Shown: positions 1 to 6,550, counted from the first letter of the stretch. The stretch is DNA of 13,742 bases from CAYSHJ01 sp964589725 (GCA_964589725.1 CAZPUJ010000445.1:1-13742), one strand, 5' to 3'. Notes: generated by a model not told the origin, from the letters alone. Numbers and translations are program-made.

Positions 1-336
1 TGGCTGCACTCCGCCTGGTGGTTGAAGTCCGCCCGGTGGCTGAAGTCCGCCTGGTGGTTGAAGTCCGCCTGGTGGTTGAAGTCCGCCTGGTGGTTGAAGT
101 CCGCCCGGTGGCTGCACTCCGCCTGGTGGCTGAAGTCCGCCCGGTGGCTGAAGTCCTCCCGGTGGCTGAAGTCCTCCCGGTGGCTGAAGTCCGCCTGGTG
201 GTTGAAGTCCTCCCGGTGGCTGAAGTCCACCCGGTGGCTGAAGTCCGCCCGGTGGCTGAAGTCCGCCCGGTGGCTGAAGTCCGCCTGGCGGCTGCATTCC
301 ACCTGGCGGCTGCATTCCACCCGGCGGCTGCATCGG
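1..336 (-). repeat. 18-bp tandem repeat coding for QPPGG(L/M/V)
   Basis: Eighteen complete 18-bp units (1-324) plus a partial unit (325-336) lie head to tail and continue past the left edge. A typical unit on the plus strand is tggctgaagtccgcccgg. Units differ at the third base of the Gln, Pro and first Gly codons, all synonymous. The only amino-acid change is Leu to Val (units at 1-18 and 109-126) or Met (the units nearest the N-terminus, 289-324). The period is a multiple of three, so copy-number change would keep the frame. Confidence 0.95.
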
Positions 337-525
337 AGCTGCGCCAGCCCCCGCATTGCCTTGAGCGACTTGATTCGCGGCCGGAGCTGGCTCGTCAGAC
401 GAACAGCCAGTGAGGACGGTCCAACCAAGTGCTATTAAGATCACTCCTGCCAATGAACAGCAGCGAGTGCGCCGTTCCTGACTGATGGACGACGCGGAAC
501 GAGACCGACAAATGTCAGTAACCAT
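1..525 (-). CDS. Proline/glycine-rich repeat lipoprotein (3' end outside window)
   Basis: Partial gene: it starts at ATG 525 and stays open to the left edge (175 codons seen). The start is supported by AGGAGG at 534-539, 8 bases upstream. The N-terminus is Arg-rich, followed by a hydrophobic stretch (about residues 25-37) and a lipobox LTGC with Cys at residue 41, so it should be lipidated and membrane-anchored. After a short Ala/Pro/Gln linker (SSDEPAPAANQVAQ), everything visible is a QPPGG(L/M/V) hexapeptide repeated at least 18 times. No catalytic domain is visible; one could lie beyond the edge. Pro/Gly/Gln repeats of this kind usually form extended, flexible, surface-exposed or wall-spanning segments; that role is inferred. 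It follows the sugar kinase in the same direction after 154 bases and may be co-transcribed or have its own promoter. The reading frame is secure, the function unknown. Confidence 0.8.
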   Translation of the reverse strand, partial: MVTDICRSRSASSISQERRTRCCSLAGVILIALGWTVLTGCSSDEPAPAANQVAQGNAGAGAAPMQPPGGMQPPGGMQPPGGLQPPGGLQPPGGLQPPGGLQPPGGLQPPGGLQPPGGLQPPGGLQPPGGLQPPGGVQPPGGLQPPGGLQPPGGLQPPGGLQPPGGLQPPGGVQP

Positions 526-679
526 GAGGCTTGCCTCCTGAGTGAGACCGTGATGCAACCAGGCTGACCGATAGAAAAGCATGTTACTTGACCAAATCTC
601 CTCGGCTCCTGAATAATGCGGATTGGGGCGACAGCAGCCTAACCTCTCCATTCGCCGACGTCACCTGTTGACTGGAAAG

Positions 680-1702
680 TTACTGGTCGAAAGGTTCGAG
701 AATCGGTTTGATCACCTCGCAGCCGATCTGAACCAGATCCTGTCGCAGGCGCTGGAACATGGCCTCGTCGGCGTAGGCGCCGATGATCGCCCCGCCCGAG
801 CCGGCGAATTTGGCGCTCGCTCCCGCGCGGCGAGCGACCTCGATCATCTGGATGTGCTTGGCCGCCAACTGACAGATGCTGCGGCGAGTATTGAAGTTCT
901 CGTCCATCAGTTCGGACAAGCGAACCGTGTTGTGTTGAACGATTGCCTCGCGAGCTTGCTCGGCCAGACTGGCGAACTTCTTCATGGCCGCGATGACGTC
1001 AGGATCGCCGGCTTGGAAGCGGGCTCGCAGAGGATTATGCACCACTTCAGTTGGCTCGCTGACGTCCGCGCTGTATGCCAGGTAAAGTGGCGGCAACAGC
1101 CGCGGATCCAGTGGCTCGTACACGCCGCACGACAGACCCATCAGTTCGGTCACGCGCTCCTTCGCGAAGTCCATGTAGACCAAACCTCCGTAAACTTGAA
1201 TCACTCGATCTTGCAGGCCGGCCGCGATCCCCAACTCGCCGGTCTCGACGCTCAGCGCCAGCGACGGCAGAACCCGTCGAGGAATCTCGACGCCGTAGAA
1301 ATCCATCAACGCGCGCAGCATGGCCACGATGATCGCGCTCGATCCGGCGAGTCCGACTTGCCGCGGGATGTTGCTTTGGTAGCGAACGGAGAAGTTTCGC
1401 TCGTGCAGCCACAGTCCGTTCTGCTCACAGAATTCCACGAACCGCTTGATCGTGGCCTTCACCAGTCGGACGCCGCCGTAGTAACCGTGCAGCCGCACGT
1501 CATTGAGCAGTTCCTGCACCGAGCGAAATCGGCTGCGATCCTCCTGGCTGAGGACGATGTCGACGTCTTCCCATTCGTACAGCACGACCTCCGCCCAAAC
1601 ATTTCGCAGACACAATGAGATCGTTTTGCCGAAATAACCGTCCGACGGATTGCCAACCAATCCAGCTCGTGCATACGCACGTCGTCGCAGCAGTTCCATC
1701 AT
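680..1702 (-). CDS. GHMP-family sugar kinase, glucuronokinase-like
   Basis: A 340-residue cytoplasmic GHMP kinase. Visible motifs are an N-terminal substrate/fold motif GLVGNPSDGYFGKTIS (residues 14-29), the ATP-binding glycine loop PRQVGLAGSSA (113-123), AGLQDRVIQVYGGLVYMDF (161-179) with the likely catalytic Asp165, and the C-terminal motif KFAGSGGAIIGAY (298-310). From family knowledge, the combination of GNPSDGYFGKTIS and AGLQDR..QVYGGLVYMDF is the signature of plant glucuronokinase, which phosphorylates D-glucuronate at C1. The substrate here is inferred from that resemblance; another uronate or sugar is possible. Length is normal for the family. The start is one of two adjacent ATGs (1702 or 1699), with a weak GAGG upstream. 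It lies 102 bases downstream of galU on the same strand, which fits a two-step kinase/nucleotidyltransferase route to a UDP-sugar. It ends with TAA at 680-682. Confidence 0.85.
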   Translation of the reverse strand: MMELLRRRAYARAGLVGNPSDGYFGKTISLCLRNVWAEVVLYEWEDVDIVLSQEDRSRFRSVQELLNDVRLHGYYGGVRLVKATIKRFVEFCEQNGLWLHERNFSVRYQSNIPRQVGLAGSSAIIVAMLRALMDFYGVEIPRRVLPSLALSVETGELGIAAGLQDRVIQVYGGLVYMDFAKERVTELMGLSCGVYEPLDPRLLPPLYLAYSADVSEPTEVVHNPLRARFQAGDPDVIAAMKKFASLAEQAREAIVQHNTVRLSELMDENFNTRRSICQLAAKHIQMIEVARRAGASAKFAGSGGAIIGAYADEAMFQRLRQDLVQIGCEVIKPILEPFDQ

Positions 1703-1716
1703 GGGCCTCGCGATGG

Positions 1717-1797
1717 CGGATTGGGAATCTCGGATCTCGGATCGCGGATCGCGAAATTCGGATTGTGATCGCGTCCAATCCGCATTCCGAAATCCGC
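1717..1797. repeat. Intergenic GGATT/AATCC hairpin repeat between galU and kinase
   Basis: The 102-base gap between galU and the sugar kinase is built of reiterated gcggatt, cggatc and attccga words in both orientations. A clear stem is cggattg (1759-1765) with caatccg (1776-1782); outer gcggatt (1717-1723) can pair with aatccgc (1791-1797). A second element with the same words lies at 13081-13134. It resembles a dispersed repeat rather than a classical terminator, since no T-tract follows. If both genes share a transcript, it would form an intercistronic hairpin. Confidence 0.65.
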
Positions 1798-1804
1798 AAT
1801 TCCC

Positions 1805-2686
1805 TCAGTCTCCCAGCAGCTTTCGCACATGCTCGCGCAGCGCGGCGCCGTGCTGAGGATCGCTGAGAGCGAACTCGAAGAACGCTTGGAAGTAGCTTTC
1901 GAAGTTGCCGATGTCGAACCGATGTTCACGGCCAGAGAGTCTGACGCCGATCCCTTTGTGTCCGCGTTGCAGCAACAACCGGATGGCGTCGGTGAGTTGA
2001 ATCTCGCCTCCTTTGCCCGGTTTGGTTTCCGCGAGAGCTTGGAAGATGACCGGGCTGAAGACGTAGCGCGCCGCGACGGCCAACCGACTGGGAGCTTCGG
2101 AGACGCTCGGCTTTTCGACGAGGTCCGCCAGTTCGAAGGTTTCGCCCGCAGTCCCTTTCGGCCGAGCGATACCGTACTGCACGACCTCGTCCGCAGGAAC
2201 TTCCTCGAAGGCCACGACGACATCCGCCTGTTCGCGTTCGAAGAGCGTCGTCATTCGCGACACGACATCCGACTGCGCGTGTAGGCCGAGGATCGAATCC
2301 CCCAGTGCGACGACGAACGGTTGCTCGCCGATCATCGATCGGCCACACAACACGGCATGCCCCAAGCCAAGCTGCCGTCGCTGACGTGTGTAAAAGTACT
2401 CGACGTCGTCGCGCTCGAACTGCAATTCCTGAAGTTGCTCCTCGCGACCGGTCTCGCGTAGGAAGTTGATCAGCGGCGTGTCGATGTCGAAGTGATTCTC
2501 GATCGACGTCTTCCCTTGCCCGGTGACGAACAATAACCGACGAATTCCCGACTGCACCAACTCTTCGACGACGTATTGCACGACCGGCTTACGACCGACC
2601 GGAAGCATCTCTTTCGGCTGCGACTTTGTCGCCGGTAGCAATCGAGTCCCCCATCCGGCGACGGGCACCAAAGCAATGTCGATCAT
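1805..2686 (-). CDS. galU: UTP-glucose-1-phosphate uridylyltransferase
   Basis: A 293-residue nucleotidyltransferase that joins UTP and glucose-1-phosphate to give UDP-glucose and pyrophosphate in the cytoplasm; some relatives accept other sugar-1-phosphates. Motifs in order: nucleotide-binding loop AGWGTRLLPATKSQPKEMLP (residues 10-29), RQLGLGHAVLC (104-114), metal-binding VALGDSIL (126-133, Asp130), DLVEKP (188-193), ARYVFSP (206-212), GKGGEIQLTDAI (224-235) and FDIGN (257-261). The second loop residue after Gly is Trp where Leu or Met is usual. Length is typical. I chose ATG 2686; a TTG directly upstream (2689) would add one residue, and a purine-rich GGAAAG lies about 7 bases before the ATG. 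The next gene in the same direction is the glucuronokinase-like kinase, which suggests shared UDP-sugar metabolism. Confidence 0.95.
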   Translation of the reverse strand: MIDIALVPVAGWGTRLLPATKSQPKEMLPVGRKPVVQYVVEELVQSGIRRLLFVTGQGKTSIENHFDIDTPLINFLRETGREEQLQELQFERDDVEYFYTRQRRQLGLGHAVLCGRSMIGEQPFVVALGDSILGLHAQSDVVSRMTTLFEREQADVVVAFEEVPADEVVQYGIARPKGTAGETFELADLVEKPSVSEAPSRLAVAARYVFSPVIFQALAETKPGKGGEIQLTDAIRLLLQRGHKGIGVRLSGREHRFDIGNFESYFQAFFEFALSDPQHGAALREHVRKLLGD

Positions 2687-2689
2687 CAA

Positions 2690-2812
2690 TTACTTTCCGT
2701 CGTCGACGATCCAGGCGAGAGCTTGATTCATGAGGCCAGCCACTGCGGCACAACGAGCAAGACTGTAGCAAGGCGATCCAAGTTTGTCCGTGTCGATGAC
2801 GTCGTGCTTCAC
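2690..2812 (-). CDS. Small ORF or gene remnant abutting galU
   Basis: A 40-codon frame opens at GTG 2812 and ends with TAA at 2690-2692, so stop and galU start read TAATTGATG. The peptide is compositionally protein-like, with LGSPCYSLARCAAVAGLMNQ and a tail ALAWIVDDGK that looks like an amphipathic helix ending. In this frame a stop lies only two codons before the GTG, the 27-bp inverted repeat begins a little farther upstream, and no good ribosome binding site is seen. It is either a tiny gene translationally coupled to galU or the 3' end of a gene whose front is lost. I do not recognise the family. Confidence 0.35.
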   Translation of the reverse strand: MKHDVIDTDKLGSPCYSLARCAAVAGLMNQALAWIVDDGK

Positions 2813-3357
2813 GGCTGGTTAATTCTTCAATCGGCGTCTTGGTTGAAATACAAGCCCGAAGCGCAAGCGAGAGATTTCTGCGGATTCTCTCGCTTGCGCT
2901 TCGGGCTTGTATGCCTCCACAGACCACGCAACCGGATGAATTAGCCGGCCGTGACTCGTGCTTGCGGGATCATTACAGATGGTGCCGTCCGAATGTCCCG
3001 CAGCGTCACACATTCCAGTCTCGCAAGTCGAGCCGTCGAATTTCGGTAGATTTCGCGTCGGTCACAACGATTACGCAAACTAGGCAAACCACGGCGTCGA
3101 ATTGGGCTCTAAAGACGACCGTGTGATCGTTGAAACCGTTACGTTCTTTGAGATTTCACACGGCAAGAACTTTCGAATTGCCGCGATTCGCATGGTCCGC
3201 AAGGCTCGCGTTGACCAACTTTGAAGGCCCTACTAAATTCCGGCCCGCCTTCGGCCAAGCAATTCTTTGTCCCCTCTTCATCTTCATCGCCCGGTGAAGT
3301 GACCTTCAGCCGGCGGCTGTTTGCAAACTCAACGGCCCGGCTGTCAAGGAGGACAGA
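2813..3357. other. Divergent intergenic region between galU side and amidase
   Basis: About 545 bases with no convincing gene. It holds the perfect palindrome at 2848-2912 and must hold the promoter of the amidase operon. A weak candidate is TTGACC (3211-3216) and CTAAAT (3233-3238), spaced 16. A plus-strand frame, 2979-3224, reads like protein on both sides of one TAG at 3081-3083, but nothing identifies it. Confidence 0.5.
2848..2912. repeat. Perfect 27-bp inverted repeat (dispersed palindrome)
   Basis: Left arm 2848-2874 and right arm 2886-2912 are exact reverse complements of 27 bases, around an 11-base loop (tttctgcggat). The arms contain caagcccgaagcgcaagcga. No T-tract follows either arm, so it is not a standard intrinsic terminator. 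From memory, the KPEAQARE-type peptide it encodes in one frame is common among spurious planctomycete ORFs, which would make this a genome-wide dispersed element; that was not checked here. Confidence 0.9.
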
Positions 3358-4098
3358 GTGCGAAACGCAGGTGTGTTCATGCTCTGTCTGACCGCTGTGT
3401 CGTGGCTCAGCGCGGGAGGCTGCCAACGTTCCGTCGTGACCGTTCCGGAACCGCGATGGCCTAACGATCTACTTCCGGCGGAGATGTCTCGCGTACCACC
3501 GCAGTCCGATTGGAAACCCAATGCGAACACACTGCCGCCACTGATCATCGGCAATCCGTGGAAGCCGAGTACTCCCATCCGCGACTGGAAACATATCGTC
3601 ATTCATCACACGGCCTCGGAGTCTGGCAGCATCGAATCTATTCATGCGTCCCATTTGGCTCGCAAGGACAAGTACGGCAAGAATTGGCTGGGCATCGGCT
3701 ATCACTTCGTCATCGGCAACGGTCGCGGAATGGGAGACGGCGAGATCGAACCAACGTTTCGCTGGCGGCAACAACTGCACGGGGCTCATGCCGGCAACGA
3801 CGAATACAACCAGCACGGCATCGGCATCTGCGTGGTCGGAAATTTCGAAAACCATGCGCCGTCCACCGCGCAGTTGACGGCTGTCAAACAATTGGTCGGG
3901 ATTCTGAAGTCGGAATACCGCATCGGCGGCCATCAAGTCGTTGGGCACCGTGAGGTCCGCGCAACCGCGTGCCCCGGCAAGCTCTTCCCGCTCGCTGCGA
4001 TCAGCCAACTGGGCGAGTTGCCGGTATTTGGCCAACGTGACAGTGACGAAAAGTCGTCGCCGCAGCTCGTCCAAGCCGAAGGGAGGTCCGAGCCATGA
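3358..4098 (+). CDS. N-acetylmuramoyl-L-alanine amidase, lipoprotein (Amidase_2/PGRP fold)
   Basis: A 246-residue peptidoglycan amidase that should cleave the bond between N-acetylmuramic acid and L-alanine of the stem peptide. The N-terminus has a hydrophobic stretch ending SAGGC (Cys22), a slightly atypical lipobox, so a membrane-anchored periplasmic protein is likely. After a Pro-rich linker, the zinc amidase domain spans about residues 77-215: HIVIHHTASES (79-89, zinc His), GIGYHFVIGNG (112-122, catalytic Tyr115), HGAHAG (141-146), HGIGICVVGNF (153-163) and GHREVRATACPG (196-207, zinc His197 and Cys205). All expected metal ligands are present, so it should be active. The start is GTG 3358, decided by AAGGAGG at 3346-3352, five bases upstream. 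Its last four bases (ATGA) overlap the start of the next gene, implying translational coupling. Confidence 0.92.
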   Translation: MRNAGVFMLCLTAVSWLSAGGCQRSVVTVPEPRWPNDLLPAEMSRVPPQSDWKPNANTLPPLIIGNPWKPSTPIRDWKHIVIHHTASESGSIESIHASHLARKDKYGKNWLGIGYHFVIGNGRGMGDGEIEPTFRWRQQLHGAHAGNDEYNQHGIGICVVGNFENHAPSTAQLTAVKQLVGILKSEYRIGGHQVVGHREVRATACPGKLFPLAAISQLGELPVFGQRDSDEKSSPQLVQAEGRSEP

Positions 4099-4880
4099 CT
4101 GCTCATTCAGACGATTGTGGGATGAACCGCTGGCTCACGAGTGACTCGTCACCGTCGCTCGATCTGCACCAACGCAAGTTGTGGGACACGTTGCGAGCGG
4201 CCAATCAGACCGCCGCTGCGGATGCGGCCTCTGGGTTGCAAGTCGCCGTCGCGGGTGCGGACACGCCGCTGGAGCGCTTCACGCTGCCGGACGAATCTCC
4301 CGTTTATTTGCCGCACAACTACGAACCCAATTACCCATACCCGCTTGTCATCTGGTTGCACGACGCCGAGTGGACCGCTTGCGAATTGCTCGATCTGATG
4401 CCGCGCATCAGTCCGCAAAACTATCTTGGCTTGGCGATCGCAGGGGCTTCGGCATCCAGCGATCATTTGCTCGAGAGACTGCAAGACGTCGTCGGCCAGA
4501 TGCGTCGCGAGGTTCATATTCACAGCGAGCGAATCTACGTCGCCGGGTTCGGCCACCAAGCCACCGTCGCGCTGAGCGTGTTGCTCCGTCGCCCCGAATG
4601 GTTCGCCGGAGCACTCGCGTTTGGCGCACGAGACTCGAAGCTGGAATCGATCGTGTCAAACTACGACGAACTCCGCGGCAAGCGCGTGCTGCTGGGAGCG
4701 GGGATTCGCGATCGTCAGGCCTCGCTGCCCGAGCACGCCTCGCTCGGCCGCATGCTAAGTTCCGCCGGCCTCAACGTCATCTCGCGAGCTTACGACTCCG
4801 GCGAAGATCCGTCAGTCAAACTGCTGTCCGACATCGACCATTGGTTGATGGACAGCATCCACGAATCAACGCTCGTCTAA
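4095..4880 (+). CDS. Esterase-like alpha/beta-hydrolase lacking the nucleophile serine
   Basis: A 261-residue protein of the phospholipase/carboxylesterase-like alpha/beta-hydrolase group. The strand before the oxyanion region is YPLVIWLHDAEW (82-93). The nucleophile elbow, expected as GFSxG after RIYVA, reads GFGHQ (151-155), with Gly153 (codon GGC, 4551-4553) where the catalytic Ser belongs. What follows is typical (LLRRPEWFAGALAFG, 163-177), as is a C-terminal SDIDHW with a candidate catalytic His249; an acid residue is available near RDRQ (205-208). No signal peptide is seen, so it is probably cytoplasmic. By sequence it should be a pseudo-esterase or use unusual chemistry, perhaps as a binding or scaffold protein. 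It starts inside the amidase stop (ATGA) and is probably co-expressed with it. Ser AGC and the present GGC differ by one base. Confidence 0.8.
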   Translation: MTAHSDDCGMNRWLTSDSSPSLDLHQRKLWDTLRAANQTAAADAASGLQVAVAGADTPLERFTLPDESPVYLPHNYEPNYPYPLVIWLHDAEWTACELLDLMPRISPQNYLGLAIAGASASSDHLLERLQDVVGQMRREVHIHSERIYVAGFGHQATVALSVLLRRPEWFAGALAFGARDSKLESIVSNYDELRGKRVLLGAGIRDRQASLPEHASLGRMLSSAGLNVISRAYDSGEDPSVKLLSDIDHWLMDSIHESTLV

Positions 4881-4955
4881 CACTGCCCCGCCAAAGCCAA
4901 AACCCATGCCGGGCACGAAGCCGCACGACAGGTCGCCGGTTTGCACTTTCGTCAT
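4866..4955 (-). pseudogene. Serine-hydrolase (beta-lactamase-like) fragment after acpS
   Basis: A 29-codon frame starts at ATG 4955, overlapping the acpS stop as ATGA, and ends with TGA at 4866-4868, inside the 3' end of the convergent esterase gene. The core, QTGDLSCGFVPGMGFGFGG, resembles the TGDL..GF.PG..FGLG segment that I recall from the middle to late part of planctomycete beta-lactamase-related serine hydrolases. The catalytic SxxK and YxN regions and everything beyond are missing. I read it as a remnant of an acpS-linked hydrolase gene cut by rearrangement, though a short coupled peptide cannot be excluded. Confidence 0.5.
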
Positions 4956-5329
4956 CGGACGCCGATCGCCGTCGCGGTCGCGTACTCGTGGCAGTGGGAG
5001 ATCGTGATCAGAACTTCTCGGATGCCAAGCCGCTTGGCGAGTTGTTCGGCTCCGCCGCGCAGCACGATGCGCGGACGGCCGGACGGTTCCGACACGACTT
5101 CCAAATCTTGAAAACTGACTCCTTGGACAAAGCCCGTCCCCAGCACTTTCATCACGGCCTCTTTGGCTGCCCACCGACCGGCGAACGGCTCGGCACAGTG
5201 CTTGCGCTGGCGACAGTATTCAATCTCGTCGGCCGTGAAGATGCGTTGCACGAACACATCGCCGTGCCGTTCGATCATTCGGCCAATCCGCTCGATTTCG
5301 ACAATGTCCGTACCCAAACCTACGATCAC
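4952..5329 (-). CDS. acpS: Holo-[acyl-carrier-protein] synthase
   Basis: A 125-residue phosphopantetheinyl transferase that moves 4'-phosphopantetheine from CoA onto the serine of apo-ACP, enabling fatty acid synthesis. The N-terminus IVGLGTDIVEIERI (residues 2-15) carries the magnesium ligand Asp8. FAGRWAAKEAVMKVLGTG (49-66) carries Glu57 and the CoA-binding lysines. The ending LITISHCHEYATATAIG (107-123) is the usual final strand pair. Length matches the family. The start is GTG 5329: it lies just before the conserved IVGLGTD, and GGGAGGAG at 5337-5344 sits 7 bases upstream. An in-frame ATG at 5440 would add 37 residues unlike AcpS, running through the palindrome. It is convergent with the esterase gene and divergent from the WD40 gene. 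Confidence 0.95.
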   Translation of the reverse strand: MIVGLGTDIVEIERIGRMIERHGDVFVQRIFTADEIEYCRQRKHCAEPFAGRWAAKEAVMKVLGTGFVQGVSFQDLEVVSEPSGRPRIVLRGGAEQLAKRLGIREVLITISHCHEYATATAIGVR

Positions 5330-5392
5330 TCGCTCGCTCCTCCCGCCGCGCGAGCTTATCGTGTGCCGCCTAAGAGTCCAGCGTTCCGAATG

Positions 5393-5459
5393 GTAGCCGC
5401 AAGCTGCCAGCTTGTGGCCTTCGCACACTCGCGTCGACAAGCTGGCAGCTTGTCACTAC
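5393..5459. repeat. Inverted repeat between acpS and WD40 gene
   Basis: Arms caagctgccagcttgt (5400-5415) and acaagctggcagcttg (5437-5452) are exact reverse complements of 16 bases, with a 21-base loop. Outer gtag (5393-5396) and ctac (5456-5459) extend the stem past a small mismatch. Each arm is itself nearly palindromic. It sits in the 142-base gap between two divergent genes, so it overlaps the space where both promoters must be. Confidence 0.85.
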
Positions 5460-5471
5460 GGGAGACCGAAC

Positions 5472-6467
5472 ATGCCCGCTGATCCGATGCAGACTCATGG
5501 TGTGAAGGACTTCGTTCACGATGCAGAGTTGATCGCGTGTCGGTTTGACCCGACAGGCCGGTTTGTGTTCGCGGGTGGTCAGAGCGCCAAGGTCGTTCGC
5601 TGGGAATTGGCGAGCGGCACAAAGACGGAGTTCGTCGGCGGCCACGAGACGTGGGTCAAAGCGATCGCGTTCGCCAATAAAGGCGAGACGCTGCTGACCG
5701 GCGGGCACGACGGTCGGCTGATCTGGTGGCCGGCGACGGCCGAGAAGCCGGCTCCGATGCGTCTCGTGGAAGCTCACGCCGGCTGGATTCGCGCGATCGA
5801 TGTCAGCCCCGACGGGCAGCTTGTGGCGACCTGCGGCAACGACTTGAAGGTCAAACTTTGGAAACTCGACGACGGCAGCTTAGTACGCGAACTGACCGGT
5901 CACGAACGGCATGTCTACAACGTCGCGTTTCATCCCGGCGGCAAAGACTTGGTCTCGGGCGATTTGATCTCGAACTTCATCCATTGGGAGGTCGACACGG
6001 GCAAGGCAGCTCGAACGTTCAAAGTGGCAACGTTGCACAAGTACGATCCAACTTTCATGGCCGACTACGGCGGGCCCTATTGCATGCAGTTCGTCGCGGA
6101 TGGAAAGCGGTTCGTTTGCGGCGGCATCACAAACGTGTCGAACGCGTTCGCCGGTGTCGGCAACCCGGCGTTCTGCCTCGTGGATTGGGAGGCCGGCAAA
6201 GAGGTTCTCGTTCACCTGACCAAAGGGAACCTACAAGCCAAAGCCTGGGGTGTCGTCCTGCATCCCGAAGGTTTCATGATCGGTGCGGTCGGAGGAGGAG
6301 CTGGCGGGCATCTCTTCTTCTGGAAGCCGGATCAAAAGGACGAGTTCCACACGCTGAATTTGGCCAACGCCGTCCGCGATCTGGCGATGCACCCCGATGG
6401 CGTCCAATTGGTGACCGCGCATCACGACCGAAAACTGCGACTGTGGGCCATGCGACCGAAGGCTTGA
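5472..6467 (+). CDS. WD40 repeat protein, seven-bladed beta-propeller
   Basis: A 331-residue protein made almost wholly of WD40 repeats. Seven can be followed: about residues 17-45 (ending VVRWEL), 58-88 (LIWWPA), 102-132 (VKLWKL), 144-174 (FIHWEV), 200-241 (CLVDWEA), 255-286 (LFFWKP) and 297-327 (LRLWAM). Seven blades make a closed propeller, which normally acts as a protein-interaction platform; no enzyme domain is attached. No signal peptide is seen, so it is probably cytoplasmic. The start is ATG 5472, with GGGAG at 5460-5464 seven bases upstream; the longer frame from 5412 lies in the palindrome and is unlikely. The partner is unknown. It is followed after 312 bases by the secretin on the same strand, but two palindromes between them make one operon doubtful. 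Confidence 0.92.
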   Translation: MPADPMQTHGVKDFVHDAELIACRFDPTGRFVFAGGQSAKVVRWELASGTKTEFVGGHETWVKAIAFANKGETLLTGGHDGRLIWWPATAEKPAPMRLVEAHAGWIRAIDVSPDGQLVATCGNDLKVKLWKLDDGSLVRELTGHERHVYNVAFHPGGKDLVSGDLISNFIHWEVDTGKAARTFKVATLHKYDPTFMADYGGPYCMQFVADGKRFVCGGITNVSNAFAGVGNPAFCLVDWEAGKEVLVHLTKGNLQAKAWGVVLHPEGFMIGAVGGGAGGHLFFWKPDQKDEFHTLNLANAVRDLAMHPDGVQLVTAHHDRKLRLWAMRPKA

Positions 6468-6504
6468 GGTCGCCGTTCGTAGTGCCGGCATCAGTCGGTC
6501 GGTT

Positions 6505-6518
6505 CCGCCTGAAGGCGG
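6505..6518. repeat. Short hairpin downstream of the WD40 gene
   Basis: ccgcc (6505-6509) and ggcgg (6514-6518) form a 5-bp GC stem with a TGAA loop, 38 bases after the WD40 stop. No T-tract follows, so a terminator role is uncertain. The surrounding phrase (ggttccgcctgaaggcggca) may be a dispersed planctomycete repeat; that is recalled, not checked. Confidence 0.5.
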
Positions 6519-6550
6519 CATGGGTGCATAGCAGCGATTCGAAAATCCGT

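Noticed and set aside
1..336. CRISPR array
   Set aside because: The period is 18 bp with no spacers, and the units are in frame within a lipoprotein gene.
18..438. Plus-strand frames of 131 and 138 residues with EVRPVA or WWLKSA repeats
   Set aside because: They are complements of the 18-bp repeat. The minus frame has a Shine-Dalgarno, a signal peptide, a lipobox and synonymous variation; the plus frames have none.
623..1618. Plus-strand 331-residue open frame over the sugar kinase
   Set aside because: The minus strand encodes recognisable GHMP motifs over the same span; this frame has no motif and is an antisense shadow.
2723..3126. Short frames over the 27-bp palindrome giving KPEAQAR- and IQARSASE-type peptides
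   Set aside because: These are translations of the inverted repeat itself on both strands, not genes.
2979..3224. Plus-strand frame that reads protein-like on both sides of a TAG at 3081-3083 (VIVETVTFFEISHGKNF)
   Set aside because: Too short, interrupted and unrecognised; frames of this length occur by chance. It could be a decayed gene, but nothing else supports it.
5330..5440. 37-residue N-terminal extension of AcpS from ATG 5440
   Set aside because: It runs through the inverted repeat and has no AcpS similarity; GTG 5329 with GGGAGGAG fits the family start.
4181..5482. Plus-strand 433-residue frame crossing the esterase, acpS and the palindrome
   Set aside because: It is Arg-rich, has no motif, and overlaps two genes identified by clear family motifs in other frames.
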